Positions 47,222 through 56,129 are shown, numbered from the stretch's first letter. The stretch is DNA of 64,000 nt from Limnohabitans sp. G3-2 (GCF_002778275.1 NZ_NESG01000003.1:248001-312000); one strand, 5' to 3'. Translations and numbers: made by a program. The notes: generated from the sequence alone by a model not told the origin.

Positions 47222-48376
47222 TCAATCACCAAACATTTTCTGCTTCAACTCTCGACGCTGCTGGGCTTCCAGGGACAAGGTGGCGGTGGGACGGGCCAAC
47301 AAACGGCCGACGCCAATGGGCTCACCCGTCTCGTCGCAATAGCCGTATTCGCCACCGTCAATCAAAGCGATGGATTGCTCGATCTTTTTCAGCAACTTGC
47401 GCTCGCGGTCACGGGTGCGCAGTTCAAGCGCATGCTCTTCCTCGATCGTGGCGCGGTCTGCCGGATCGGGCACGACCACCGTGTCTTCTCGCAAATGTTC
47501 GGTGGTGGCGCCCGCACTGTTCAAGATGTCCTGCTTCAAAACCGACAGCTTGCGTCGGAAGTAGGCCATCTGAACGTGGTTCATGTACTCATCGTCGGAC
47601 ATGGCCAAGATTTCGGCATCGGTCAATGCCTCCACGGGCTTGTTTTTCCAGTTGTTGGCCAGTTTGGGGTCTTTCTTGATGGGCACGAAAGGCATGGAAA
47701 CGACGGCCACAGGCGTGGTCGGCATGAAACTGGATTTGGCCGCGGTGGAGGCCACCGCTGGCGGCAAGGAAGGCACCGTGATTTGGGCCAAACGCGCCGA
47801 AGGCCGTGTCGCACGGACCAATTGATCGGGCGCTGCGGGAGACGGTGCGGCAGGTGCTGCCATCGTTTCGACCACTGGGGCTGGCGCAGGCGTCGGCGCC
47901 GCCACTTTTTTAACTGTCATAGATTTCGCTTCAGGTACGGGGGTCGCCTTTTTAAGAGACGACGCGGGAGCCACCTTGCCCTTGGCGGCAGGTGTTGGCT
48001 TGGAGGCTGCAGCAACCGGTTTGGAAGCGGGCGCAGCAGCTTTTGTTTTGGCAGCAGGCAACTTGGAAGTGGCCGCAGATGTCTTGGTTTTGCTTGGGGA
48101 CTTGGCAGCTGGAGGCGCCGCTTTGGGTTTGGACACCGCGAGAGGCTTTGCTTTGGCCTGGCTCACCGCTTTCACGGCGGGTTTGGCTTTGACAACGACG
48201 GGCTTTTTGGCGGGCGCGGCTTTCACAGCCACTGCTTTTTTAGCCGGGGCAGTTTTGGCTGGCGCAGACTTCTTGGCTGGCACAGCCTTCTTGGCTGGCA
48301 CTGCCTTCTTGGCTGCCGCCGCTTTGGCCGAGGTGTTTTTCACAGGGGCCGCCACTTTTTTCTTCGGGGTCGTCAC
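47222..48376 (-). CDS. dksA: DksA-type RNA polymerase-binding factor with H1-like N-terminal extension
   Basis: A 384-aa protein. Residues 234-384 are a complete DksA: EYMNHVQMAYFRRKL coiled-coil start, the tip DPADRATIEEE with conserved D...D-x-A, and GRLLARPTA in the globular end. Of the four zinc-knuckle cysteines only the first remains (YGYCDETGEP; the others are T, S, A). The first 233 residues are Lys/Ala/Pro-rich (PAKKA repeats) like histone H1 tails. The start is a GTG at 48376 preceded by AGGAG eight bases upstream; no ATG fits. It should modulate ppGpp-dependent transcription; the tail may add DNA affinity. Confidence 0.9.
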   Translation of the reverse strand: MTTPKKKVAAPVKNTSAKAAAAKKAVPAKKAVPAKKSAPAKTAPAKKAVAVKAAPAKKPVVVKAKPAVKAVSQAKAKPLAVSKPKAAPPAAKSPSKTKTSAATSKLPAAKTKAAAPASKPVAAASKPTPAAKGKVAPASSLKKATPVPEAKSMTVKKVAAPTPAPAPVVETMAAPAAPSPAAPDQLVRATRPSARLAQITVPSLPPAVASTAAKSSFMPTTPVAVVSMPFVPIKKDPKLANNWKNKPVEALTDAEILAMSDDEYMNHVQMAYFRRKLSVLKQDILNSAGATTEHLREDTVVVPDPADRATIEEEHALELRTRDRERKLLKKIEQSIALIDGGEYGYCDETGEPIGVGRLLARPTATLSLEAQQRRELKQKMFGD

Positions 48377-48416
48377 GTCTTGTCTCCTAGCCGCGTGAAA
48401 AGGCAGGCCCAAACCT

Positions 48417-48434
48417 TTTGAATTGCAATTCAAA
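48417..48434. promoter_or_regulatory. Perfect 18-bp palindrome upstream of dksA-like gene
   Basis: TTTGAATTGCAATTCAAA is an exact 18-bp inverted repeat 41 bp upstream of the GTG start. It is AT-rich in a GC-rich region, looks like a dimeric repressor site and has no T-tract that would make it a terminator. Regulator unknown. Confidence 0.55.
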
Positions 48435-48613
48435 CCCCTGCGCAGACCTGTTGGGGTTCAGAAACCGCCCGAAAAGGGGGAGGCTTCAGGCGGGCGATTG
48501 TAGCGATAAGAACGGTTGAAAAATGCCCCACCCAAGATTAAAGAGGGGATCACTGTGCATGGGCGCACCGAAATGGCCGTGCACACCTTGGCCAGAACAA
48601 GACCCGAGCCCGG

Positions 48614-49711
48614 TCACACCAGGCACTGCTCCAGGCCCTGGAGCAAGATGTCTTTGGGCAAATCGATGCCAATGAACACCATTTTGCTGGTTTTGACTTC
48701 GCCATCGGCCCACATGGGGCCCAAATCGCTGCCCATCAGCTGGTGGACGCCCTGGAAAATCACCTTGCGCTCGGTGCCACGCATGTTCAACACCCCTTTG
48801 TAGCGCAGCATGCGTGGGCCGTAAATGTTGACGATGGCCCCCAGAAAGTCTTCCAGCTTGGCCGGATCAAAGGCCTTGTCCGAGCGGAACACGAAGCTTT
48901 TCACGTCGTCATCGTGGTGATGGTGGTGGCCTTGCCCGTGGGCTGGGTCGTGCTGGTGAGAGGGGTGGTCGCAGTGCTCGCCGTGCGCATGGTCGTGGTC
49001 GTGCTGGTGGGACGGGTGGTCGCAGTGCTCGCCGTGGGCATGGTCGTGACCGTCTTCTTTGAGGAAGTCCGGGTCGATGTCCAGCTTGGCATTCAGGTTG
49101 AAGCCTTTGAGGTCAAACACCTCAGACAGGGCCACCTCACCGAAATGCACCACTTTTTGCGGGGCACGCGGGTTCATGTGCTTCAAGCGGTGTTGCAGGG
49201 CGTCCAGCTCTTGGGGCGAGACCAAGTCGGCCTTGCTGATGAAAATCTGGTCGGCAAAGCCCACCTGACGACGCGCTTCCTGGCGGTCGTTGAGCTGTTG
49301 GGCCGCGTGCTTGGCGTCCACCAGGGTCAAAATCGAATCCAGCAGGAAGGTCTCGGCAATCTCATCGTCCATGAAGAAGGTCTGCGCCACCGGGCCGGGG
49401 TCGGCCAAGCCGGTGGTCTCGATGACTATGCGGTCAAAGTTGAGCAAACCCTTGCGGCGCTTGGCGGCCAGCAGTTGCAAGGTCACGCGCAGGTCTTCTC
49501 GGATGGTGCAGCAGATGCAGCCATTGCTCATCTGGATGATCTGCTCGTCGGTGTCCGAGACCAGGATGTCGTTGTCGATGTTTTCTTCGCCAAACTCGTT
49601 CTCGATCACGGCTATTTTTTGGCCGTGGGCTTCGGTCAGCACGCGCTTGAGCAAGGTGGTTTTACCCGAGCCCAGAAAGCCGGTCAGGATGGTGGTGGGG
49701 ATCAGGGACAT
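48614..49711 (-). CDS. CobW/COG0523-family GTPase, metal chaperone
   Basis: A 365-aa G3E GTPase. Walker A GFLGSGKTT (11-19), the CxCC metal site CICC (65-68), IETTGLADP and SKADLV are present. A long histidine-rich stretch (222-266) contains a 17-residue unit HDHAHGEHCDHPSHQHD repeated twice and ends in HHHHH. This suggests zinc (or cobalt/nickel) delivery. No Zur-type site could be confirmed in the upstream gap (49712-49830). It has no obvious operon partner. Confidence 0.92.
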   Translation of the reverse strand: MSLIPTTILTGFLGSGKTTLLKRVLTEAHGQKIAVIENEFGEENIDNDILVSDTDEQIIQMSNGCICCTIREDLRVTLQLLAAKRRKGLLNFDRIVIETTGLADPGPVAQTFFMDDEIAETFLLDSILTLVDAKHAAQQLNDRQEARRQVGFADQIFISKADLVSPQELDALQHRLKHMNPRAPQKVVHFGEVALSEVFDLKGFNLNAKLDIDPDFLKEDGHDHAHGEHCDHPSHQHDHDHAHGEHCDHPSHQHDPAHGQGHHHHHDDDVKSFVFRSDKAFDPAKLEDFLGAIVNIYGPRMLRYKGVLNMRGTERKVIFQGVHQLMGSDLGPMWADGEVKTSKMVFIGIDLPKDILLQGLEQCLV

Positions 49712-49830
49712 GGCGCGGTTCCAGTTCAGGACAAAAAAACAAGAGTTGGGGAGTGTAGCGACGAATTCAAACGCCGAACGCGCTCCACCGTCATGGCCTT
49801 ACAGCGCGCCCATCGGGCCTGACCGAACGC

Positions 49831-50820
49831 TCACTTGCGCTTGGCGCGGGGGTGGGCGGCGTCGTAGGTTTTGGCCAGATGCTGAAAATCCAGCCGCGTG
49901 TAGACCTGGGTGGTGCTGATGTTGGCGTGGCCCAACAACTCTTGCACGGCCCGCAAGTCGCCACTGGACTGCAACACATGGCTGGCAAAAGAGTGGCGCA
50001 GCATGTGGGGGTGCACCGGGGTGGCCAGACCCGCGAGCAGGCTGCGGCGCTTGAGGCGCTGCGCCACACCGCGGGGCGTGAGGCGCGTGCCATGCCGCCC
50101 AGGAAAGAGTGCCAAGGCCAAAGGCGATGCCCCTTTGACGGGCTGCGCCAGCATGCCGGTCAACTGCGGGCGCACGGCCAGCCAATGCGTCAGCGCTTCC
50201 ATGGCCGCACGCCCCAAAGGCACGGTGCGGCGCTTGCTGCCTTTGCCTTGCACCTGCACCTCGGCATTGGGCAAATCGATCCAGCCGCGCCCCGCACGGG
50301 CCGCCTCGGTGCTGGCCACCACGTCCAGCCCGGTCAGCTCGGCAATGCGCAGGCCGCAGCCGTAGAGCAACTCGACCATGGCCGAGTCCCGGGCTTCCAG
50401 CCAGGGGTCGTCGTTGTCCTCTTCGTGCTCGGCCAATTGCACCGCTTCGTCCACGCCCAGCGCTTTGGGCAGGGGCTTGGCCACGCGCGGGGCACGCACA
50501 TCGGCCACCGGGTTGTGCGGGACCAGGCCTTCGCGCCCCAGCCAGGTATAAAAGCCACGCCAACCCGACAAGATGAGGGCAATGCCCCGCCCGCTGCGCC
50601 CAGCGCTGTGCATCTGCGCCACCCAGCGGCGCACATGGCCACTTTGCACTTGCAGCAAAGGCACTTGGGAGGCCAAAGCCATCTCGGCCAGGCGCATCAA
50701 ATCGAGCTGGTACAAGGTGCAGGTGCGTTGGGCCAAGCGCTTTTCAAAGCGCACGTGGTCCAGATAACGGGACACCAGCGGGTCGGTGGCCGCCTCATCG
50801 GCCATGGCAGCGTTGGACAT
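49831..50820 (-). CDS. xerC: Tyrosine recombinase XerC
   Basis: A 329-aa site-specific recombinase resolving chromosome dimers at dif with XerD. N-terminal core-binding SAM-like domain and C-terminal catalytic domain with YGCGLRIAEL (Arg), HPHMLRHSFASHVL (H-x-x-R) and STTQVYTRLDF (nucleophile Tyr). A GTG at 50835 and ATG at 50802 are alternative starts. It follows DUF484 directly, the conserved dapF-DUF484-xerC order. Confidence 0.95.
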   Translation of the reverse strand: MSNAAMADEAATDPLVSRYLDHVRFEKRLAQRTCTLYQLDLMRLAEMALASQVPLLQVQSGHVRRWVAQMHSAGRSGRGIALILSGWRGFYTWLGREGLVPHNPVADVRAPRVAKPLPKALGVDEAVQLAEHEEDNDDPWLEARDSAMVELLYGCGLRIAELTGLDVVASTEAARAGRGWIDLPNAEVQVQGKGSKRRTVPLGRAAMEALTHWLAVRPQLTGMLAQPVKGASPLALALFPGRHGTRLTPRGVAQRLKRRSLLAGLATPVHPHMLRHSFASHVLQSSGDLRAVQELLGHANISTTQVYTRLDFQHLAKTYDAAHPRAKRK

Positions 50821-50838
50821 GGCCGCGTCCGGCACCGT

Positions 50839-51528
50839 TCAAGCCTGTGGCTTTTGCAGGACCGACAAAGCCGCGCCCGCCAGCTCGGCCAGGCGCTCGA
50901 GCAGATCGGTGCCCATTTGGCTGTTGAAGCGCTGCGCATCCGGCGAAGCCAGGACCAGCAAGCCGAAAGCGGGCTGACCGGGTGCCGCACGCAAAGCGAG
51001 CAGCGCAACAGAAGCCGCCTGCGTCGGTTGGTCCAGCCACTGCACGGCTTCGTAACCCGAGTTCGGTCCCACATAAGGACGGTCCAGTGAGGTGGCCAGC
51101 ACCTGCACCGCCTCGGTCACGCCCTGTGCATAAGCCGACTGCGCATGCTCGCCTTGCAGCGACCACAGGCGCAAAGCCACCTGCGGCACCTGAAACAGCT
51201 CGCGGATGTTGTCCACAGAGGACGCCGCCAGTTGGTCATGCGGCGTCACCAGCAACTCACAAGACCAGCGGTGCAGCTTGTCGGTGAGGATCATGTTCTC
51301 GTTGCCGTGCCGAATCATGTCCATGATGCGGTGCTCCAGGCCCTTGATCTTGTCACGCAACATTTGCGCTTGGCGCTCTTGCAAGCCCACCGTGCGGTGG
51401 CTTTGCGGGTGCGTCAGCTGCACCGTGGCCAACAGCGAGGCATGGCGCTCAAAAAAGTCCGGGGTGTTGACCAAATAGTCGGCGATGTCGTCTTCGGTGA
51501 TCGGGCTCATGGGTTCAGGCGTCGTCAT
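50839..51528 (-). CDS. DUF484 (GAF-like) protein
   Basis: A 229-aa protein of the DUF484 family: ITEDDIADYLVNTPDFFERHASLL at the N-terminus, a coiled coil (VGLQERQAQMLRDKIKGLEHR), then a GAF-like domain. Function unknown; almost always encoded between dapF and xerC in proteobacteria. A GGAG site precedes the ATG. Confidence 0.9.
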   Translation of the reverse strand: MTTPEPMSPITEDDIADYLVNTPDFFERHASLLATVQLTHPQSHRTVGLQERQAQMLRDKIKGLEHRIMDMIRHGNENMILTDKLHRWSCELLVTPHDQLAASSVDNIRELFQVPQVALRLWSLQGEHAQSAYAQGVTEAVQVLATSLDRPYVGPNSGYEAVQWLDQPTQAASVALLALRAAPGQPAFGLLVLASPDAQRFNSQMGTDLLERLAELAGAALSVLQKPQA

Positions 51529-51552
51529 GGGAGGCTCCAGAAATTCAGTGGG

Positions 51553-52422
51553 TCAAAGTGAGTCAGGCACATCGATGCTGCCCTCAAAAACAGAAGTGGC
51601 CGGACCGGTCATCAACACCGAGCTGTCGGCCTGACCCGCCCACTCGATGGTGAGCACGCCGCCGTGGGTCTGCACATCCACAAGTGGCTCAAGCCAGCCC
51701 TGACGGATGCCGGCCACGACGGCTGCGCAGGCGCCCGTGCCGCAAGCCAAGGTCTCGCCCGCGCCGCGCTCGAACACCCGCAGCTTGATTTGGCTGGGCG
51801 AGACGATCTGCATGAAGCCCGCATTCACCCGGTTGGGGAAAGCGGGGTGATGTTCGATCAACGGCCCTTGGGCCAGCACCGGGAACGTGTCCACGTTGTC
51901 CACGCGCTGCACCGCATGCGGGTTGCCCATGGACACCACGCCCACGCGGGCGATGCCCCAATCACCCAAGGCCAAATCGAACACGGGCCAGCCATTGACT
52001 TGGTCGCTGATCAGTCCGATGGGGTTGAAAGGCACGCGGTCCCAATCAAACACAGGGGGGCCCATGTCCACCGTGACGCGGCCGTCGGGGTTCATGCGCA
52101 GCTCGATCTCGCCATGCTGCACCTTCACGCGCACGGTGTTTTTGTCGGTCAGATTTTTGTCGCGCACATAGCGCACAAAGCAACGGGCCCCGTTGCCGCA
52201 GTGCTCCACCTCGCCGCCGTCGGCGTTGTGGATCACGTATTCAAAATCCAGTCCAGGTGCAGGCGAAGGCCGCACGCTCAGGATCTGGTCGGCCCCCACG
52301 CCAAAGTGGCGGTCGGCCAAAAAGCGGTACTGGGCTGTGCTCAGGCCCAAGCGGCCGCGCGTCTCGTCGAGCACGACAAAATCGTTGCCGGCGCCTTGCA
52401 TCTTGGTAAAACGGATGTGCAT
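51553..52422 (-). CDS. dapF: Diaminopimelate epimerase
   Basis: A 289-aa PLP-independent epimerase converting L,L-DAP to meso-DAP for lysine and for Mur[14 protein letters not shown], the NGARCF segment with one catalytic Cys and [16 protein letters not shown] with the other are visible. ATG 52422 ([10 protein letters not shown]) is the family start; the open frame upstream is spurious. Confidence 0.97.
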   Translation of the reverse strand: MHIRFTKMQGAGNDFVVLDETRGRLGLSTAQYRFLADRHFGVGADQILSVRPSPAPGLDFEYVIHNADGGEVEHCGNGARCFVRYVRDKNLTDKNTVRVKVQHGEIELRMNPDGRVTVDMGPPVFDWDRVPFNPIGLISDQVNGWPVFDLALGDWGIARVGVVSMGNPHAVQRVDNVDTFPVLAQGPLIEHHPAFPNRVNAGFMQIVSPSQIKLRVFERGAGETLACGTGACAAVVAGIRQGWLEPLVDVQTHGGVLTIEWAGQADSSVLMTGPATSVFEGSIDVPDSL

Positions 52423-52472
52423 GTCTGGGATTATCGCCCGGGGATGGGGCGCCAGCCGCCTGATAATGGGGC

Positions 52473-54119
52473 ATGGCACGCACATCCCAACTCCTACACC
52501 CCCAACGTGAACCTGCGCCCCTGCGCCCCGCGGCCACCGTGCTGCTGCTGCGCGATGGGCCGCAAGGCATCGAAGTGCTGATGACACGCCGCTCCATGAC
52601 GGCCAGTTTCGCGCCTGGGGCCTATGTGTTCCCGGGCGGCGGGATCGACCCGGCCGACGCACAGGCGCACAACATGGCCACTCGCCGCCCCAAGCAAAGC
52701 GACTTGCACCTGACGCAAGCGATTGCCGCCATCCGCGAGAGCTTTGAAGAACTGGGCATTTTGTTCGCCCGCCATGCCGACGGCCGCTGGGCCAACAACA
52801 GCGACATTGCGCACATTGACCGCAAAGCCGCTTTCGCGCCACAGTGCCAGGCCCGGGGTCTGACACTGGCCGCCGATCAGGTCTTCGTGCTGGCCCACTG
52901 GATCACCGACCGTGACCTGCCGCGCCGCTTTGATGTGCCCTTTTTGGTGGCCCGCATGCCCGAAGGCCAAACCCCGGTGGCCGACGAGTCCGAACAGTTC
53001 GAGCCGGTCTGGGTGCGCCCGGCCGACGCGCTGGCCCGGCACGAAGCGGGAGATTTTTTCATGGTCTACCCGACCATCCGCACGCTCGATCGCCTCAAAG
53101 CCTTTGCCAGCGTGGACGCGGTGCTGCAAGCCTGCGCCGTGAACGACGAGCCCCTGTGGACCAGCTGCCCCCGCGCAGGCTGGCTGGCGGGCAACGAAGC
53201 GCGTTACATGGAGCACGAAGCCCCGTTTGGCGAGCTGGCCCTGGTCACGCCCGACGGGCAAATCCACCACCACCTGGACTGGCAGACCGACCATCCCGTC
53301 CCGTTGCTGAAGAACGTGCAGCGCCTCACCGCCCCCAACCCCGGCGTGATGACGGGCCCCGGCACCAACAGTTATTTGGTGGGCGACCCGGACACGGGTT
53401 ACATCGCCATCGACCCCGGCCCGGCCGACAACGAGCACCTGCAGCGCCTTTGGCGTGCCGCAGGCGGTCAAATCAAAGCCATTGTCTGCACCCACTCACA
53501 CCCCGACCACTCCCCCGGCGCCGCCCCGCTGCAGGCGCTGTGCACCCTCAAGCCGCCCATTCTCGGCCTGGCCTCCAAGCCCACGGCCCGCGTCAACAGC
53601 CGCTTCACACCGGAGCGCGAGCTGGCCGATGGCGAAAAACTGGTGCTGCAAGGCATGGGGGTGGACGGTGCAATCACCCACACCCTGCGGGTGGTGCACA
53701 CCCCTGGCCACGCGGCCAACCACCTGTGTTTGGTGCTGGAAGAAGACGGCCTGCTGTTTTCGGGCGACCACGTGCTCAACGGCAGCACCACGGTGATTGA
53801 CCCACCCGACGGCCACATGGGCGACTATTTGGACTCGCTGGACAAACTGGCATCGGCCTGTGAGGCCGGAAACATCGAGTTCATCTTGCCCGCGCATGGC
53901 CATGTGCTGGGCTTTGCGCACCAGGCCATCACGCACCTGAAAGCGCACCGACTCAAGCGCGAGGCCAAAATTGCCGCCGCCATGCAGGCCCTGCCCCAGG
54001 GCAGCCTGCAGGAATGGGTGGAAAAAGCCTACGACGACGTGCCCTCCCGGCTTTGGCCCGTCGCGGCCCGATCGCTCCAAGCACATGTGGACCACATCCG
54101 CGAACAAGCCATGTCTTGA
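52473..54119 (+). CDS. Nudix hydrolase / metallo-beta-lactamase fusion
   Basis: A 548-aa two-domain protein. Residues about 20-250 form a NUDT19-like Nudix domain: [10 protein letters not shown], an insertion, then [12 protein letters not shown] (the REUXEEXGU half of the Nudix box). Residues about 280-548 form a LACTB2-type metallo-beta-lactamase fold: [15 protein letters not shown] (H341, H343, D345, H346), HTPGHAANH and SGDHVL. Nudix relatives of this class hydrolyse CoA or nucleoside diphosphates; the MBL half may be an endoribonuclease or hydrolase. The natural substrate is unknown. Divergent from dapF. Confidence 0.88.
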   Translation: MARTSQLLHPQREPAPLRPAATVLLLRDGPQGIEVLMTRRSMTASFAPGAYVFPGGGIDPADAQAHNMATRRPKQSDLHLTQAIAAIRESFEELGILFARHADGRWANNSDIAHIDRKAAFAPQCQARGLTLAADQVFVLAHWITDRDLPRRFDVPFLVARMPEGQTPVADESEQFEPVWVRPADALARHEAGDFFMVYPTIRTLDRLKAFASVDAVLQACAVNDEPLWTSCPRAGWLAGNEARYMEHEAPFGELALVTPDGQIHHHLDWQTDHPVPLLKNVQRLTAPNPGVMTGPGTNSYLVGDPDTGYIAIDPGPADNEHLQRLWRAAGGQIKAIVCTHSHPDHSPGAAPLQALCTLKPPILGLASKPTARVNSRFTPERELADGEKLVLQGMGVDGAITHTLRVVHTPGHAANHLCLVLEEDGLLFSGDHVLNGSTTVIDPPDGHMGDYLDSLDKLASACEAGNIEFILPAHGHVLGFAHQAITHLKAHRLKREAKIAAAMQALPQGSLQEWVEKAYDDVPSRLWPVAARSLQAHVDHIREQAMS

Positions 54120-54135
54120 TTCGTTTTGAGATTGA

Positions 54136-54843
54136 ATGAAAGCATTGATGATTTCCTCTGAAGAAGGCATCCGCCTGGCCAAACGCGTGGCCGCGGAGCA
54201 AAACTGCTCACGCCGCGAAGCCGAAGCCTTGATCGTGGCGGGTGGCGTGCGCGTGGCCAACCAAGTGGTGACCGATCCGGCCCGGCGTGTCCGCGAAGAA
54301 CAAACCGTGTTGGTGAACCGCCTGGTCTCCATGGCCGCCCTGGCGCCCATGACCTTGGTGCTGTTCAAACCTGCGCACCGGGTGGCCAACCTGGCCTGGC
54401 TGCAAGACACCGCAGGCCTCAAAGCCGCCCAGCCCGGCATGTGGGGGCCTGAACGCTTGGCCAAAATGCAAATGCCTTTGCCATTGGCCAAACCCGCCAG
54501 CGGGCTGTGCATCTTCACGGACGATGTGGCCGTGCTGCGCCACTTGGAAGACCGCCGCAGCCCGATGGAACAGGAGTGGATGGCGACGGTGGGCGGTGAA
54601 GTGCCCGAGCGCCTGATCAAGGCCCTGAACGGGCCGGGTATCCGCGCCAGCATCAACCGCCAGACAGACACCCTCACGGTGCTGCGCATCGCGGGCAAAG
54701 ACATTGACGGGCTGGAATTGGGCCGATGGCTGGACGAACAATGCCCACTGCAGGACTTGCGCCGCCAACGGGTGGGCCGTTTGGGCTTGGCGCCCTTGGC
54801 GTCTGGCCAGTGGCGGCAGCTGGAAGGCTATGAGCGGTTTTAG
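54136..54843 (+). CDS. RsuA/RluB-like protein lacking the catalytic aspartate
   Basis: A 235-aa protein with an N-terminal S4 RNA-binding domain (IRLAKRVAAEQNCSRREAEALIVAGGVRVANQVV) and a pseudouridine synthase fold. The catalytic motif RLDKxTSGLL is present only as PLAKPASGLC, with A118 at the invariant Asp position. Downstream strands (MEQEWMATV, RRQRVGRLGLAPL) still match the family. It may bind rRNA without modifying it, or act as a maturation factor. It lies 16 bp after the Nudix/MBL gene. Confidence 0.8.
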   Translation: MKALMISSEEGIRLAKRVAAEQNCSRREAEALIVAGGVRVANQVVTDPARRVREEQTVLVNRLVSMAALAPMTLVLFKPAHRVANLAWLQDTAGLKAAQPGMWGPERLAKMQMPLPLAKPASGLCIFTDDVAVLRHLEDRRSPMEQEWMATVGGEVPERLIKALNGPGIRASINRQTDTLTVLRIAGKDIDGLELGRWLDEQCPLQDLRRQRVGRLGLAPLASGQWRQLEGYERF

Positions 54844-55012
54844 TTGATTTCCGACAAAAACACACAGGATTTACCCTTGAAATCCAACGGGCAATCCCCA
54901 TTTGTGTCAAGACTCTGAGAAAATTACCGTTCAGTCACACTCTTGCGATCGCCGCAAGCCGTGACCAGGGTCATGCCCCAGAGGGCCTGTCCAAAGAAAC
55001 AAGGAAACCACC

Positions 55013-55534
55013 ATGCGTTTGAGCACCAAAAGCCGATTTGCCGTCACCGCAATGATCGACGTGGCACTGCGCGAAGACCGCGGTCCTGTCTCGCTGGCTG
55101 CCATCAGCGTCAGGCATCAAATTTCGCTGTCCTATCTGGAGCAGCTGTTCAGCAAGCTGCGCCAGCATGGCTTGGTCGAAAGCACCCGCGGCCCCGGCGG
55201 CGGTTACTCGCTGTCACGGCATGCTGAAAAAATCACCATGGCCGACATTGTGGGCGCTGTCGATGCGCCCTCTGAAGAGGAAGTTGCCGCCGAAGGCGGT
55301 TGGATGAACAGCGATCTGTGGGCCAGCCTGAATGAAAAAATGCTGACCCATTTGCAATCGATCAGCCTGCGCCAATTGGTGGCCGAGCAACGCACCAAAG
55401 GCGTCACGGTCGAGCCAGCGCCTGCGCCTGCCGTCAAACGCGGCGTGTTTGCCAAACCGAAAAGCACCCTCAAAATCACGGCGCCCAATTCGGTGTTTGC
55501 CCTGGGGGCGAGCCTGATGCCATCTCGCGGTTGA
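55013..55534 (+). CDS. Rrf2-family regulator, IscR-like but without cysteine
   Basis: A 173-aa winged-helix regulator. Its HTH (SLSYLEQLFSKLRQHGLVESTRGPGGGYSL) matches IscR closely, but the loop where IscR has three cluster cysteines reads DAPSEEEVAAEGGWMNSDLW, and the whole protein contains no cysteine. It therefore cannot hold an IscR-type [2Fe-2S] cluster. No isc genes adjoin. It is followed by a strong terminator, so it is monocistronic; its 169-bp upstream gap must hold the promoter. Confidence 0.85.
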   Translation: MRLSTKSRFAVTAMIDVALREDRGPVSLAAISVRHQISLSYLEQLFSKLRQHGLVESTRGPGGGYSLSRHAEKITMADIVGAVDAPSEEEVAAEGGWMNSDLWASLNEKMLTHLQSISLRQLVAEQRTKGVTVEPAPAPAVKRGVFAKPKSTLKITAPNSVFALGASLMPSRG

Positions 55535-55557
55535 TGGGCTTTTGAGCCACCCACCCC

Positions 55558-55581
55558 AAAACCCGCTTCGGCGGGTTTTTT
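55558..55581 (+). terminator. Strong intrinsic terminator
   Basis: AAAACCCGC-ttcg-GCGGGTTTTTT: a C(UUCG)G tetraloop stem followed directly by Ts, 24 bp after the Rrf2 gene. Confidence 0.95.
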
Positions 55582-55601
55582 GTGGCCTGAACTCGCTTGC
55601 G

Positions 55602-55765
55602 GTGGAAAGCTGCCCCTGCAGCCGAATGCCTGCAACACTGCCACAGCCACGATTCGCGAGCGGGGGCTCGCTCCCACTTGGACACAAGCATGGCCTGCAG
55701 CTGGGCTTTGTGGGAGGCTGCCCCTGCGGGAGAATCTTTGTGGAAGGCTGCCCCTGCAGCCGAAT
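55602..55765. repeat. Four REP-like 26-bp palindromes
   Basis: Copies at 55602-55627 (-), 55652-55677 (+), 55710-55735 (-) and 55740-55765 (-). Three stem types occur: GCTGC/GCAGC (first and fourth), CGAGC/GCTCG (second) and a degenerate CCCGC/GCAGC (third); the last two are 30 bp apart. They lie between the Rrf2 terminator and the 3' end of rnpB, again a convergent gap. Confidence 0.8.
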
Positions 55766-55780
55766 GGGTTTGAAAAGTGT

Positions 55781-56129
55781 GAAGCTCGCCGATAAGCCGG
55801 ATTCTGTGCACAGCGGTGACCCGCTGCGTGACCGCCATTACTCTGGGCCGGGGGTCGCCCACCCGGCTCGATGCTACCTACCCGCCAACTCACCCCGCGG
55901 AACCACAGGGAGAAGGGATGCGGCGAACCGCGCCCCTTCAGGAAGGCCTACTTGGTATTGCTGCGCGTAGAGATTGCCCGTTTCACCCGAACTCAATCGG
56001 CTCGTCTCTGTTGCTCTGATCCTCACCTCACGGTGGAGAGGCGTTGCCTCCTACGCTGTCCTGTGCAGTCCGGACGTTCCTCCAGTGCTTCCTTTCGGAA
56101 ATTGCACCAGCGACGGTCTGGCGAGCTTC
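55781..56129 (-). ncRNA. rnpB: RNase P RNA, bacterial type A
   Basis: About 349 nt on the minus strand. The ends pair as helix P1 (GAAGCTCGCC with GGCGAGCTTC). Conserved blocks are visible: GAGGAACGTCCGGAC near the 5' end (P4 first strand), AGAGTAATGGCGGTC, and ACAGAATCCGGCTTATCGG near the 3' end (P4 second strand). It is the catalytic RNA maturing tRNA 5' ends. A -10 box GATAAT (56143-56138) sits eight bases before the predicted 5' end; the -35 is weak. Confidence 0.96.

Noticed and set aside
47087..48421. 444-codon Gly/Arg-rich frame antisense to the DksA-like gene
   Set aside because: The repeats are the complement of the Lys/Ala tail codons; no start context or domain.
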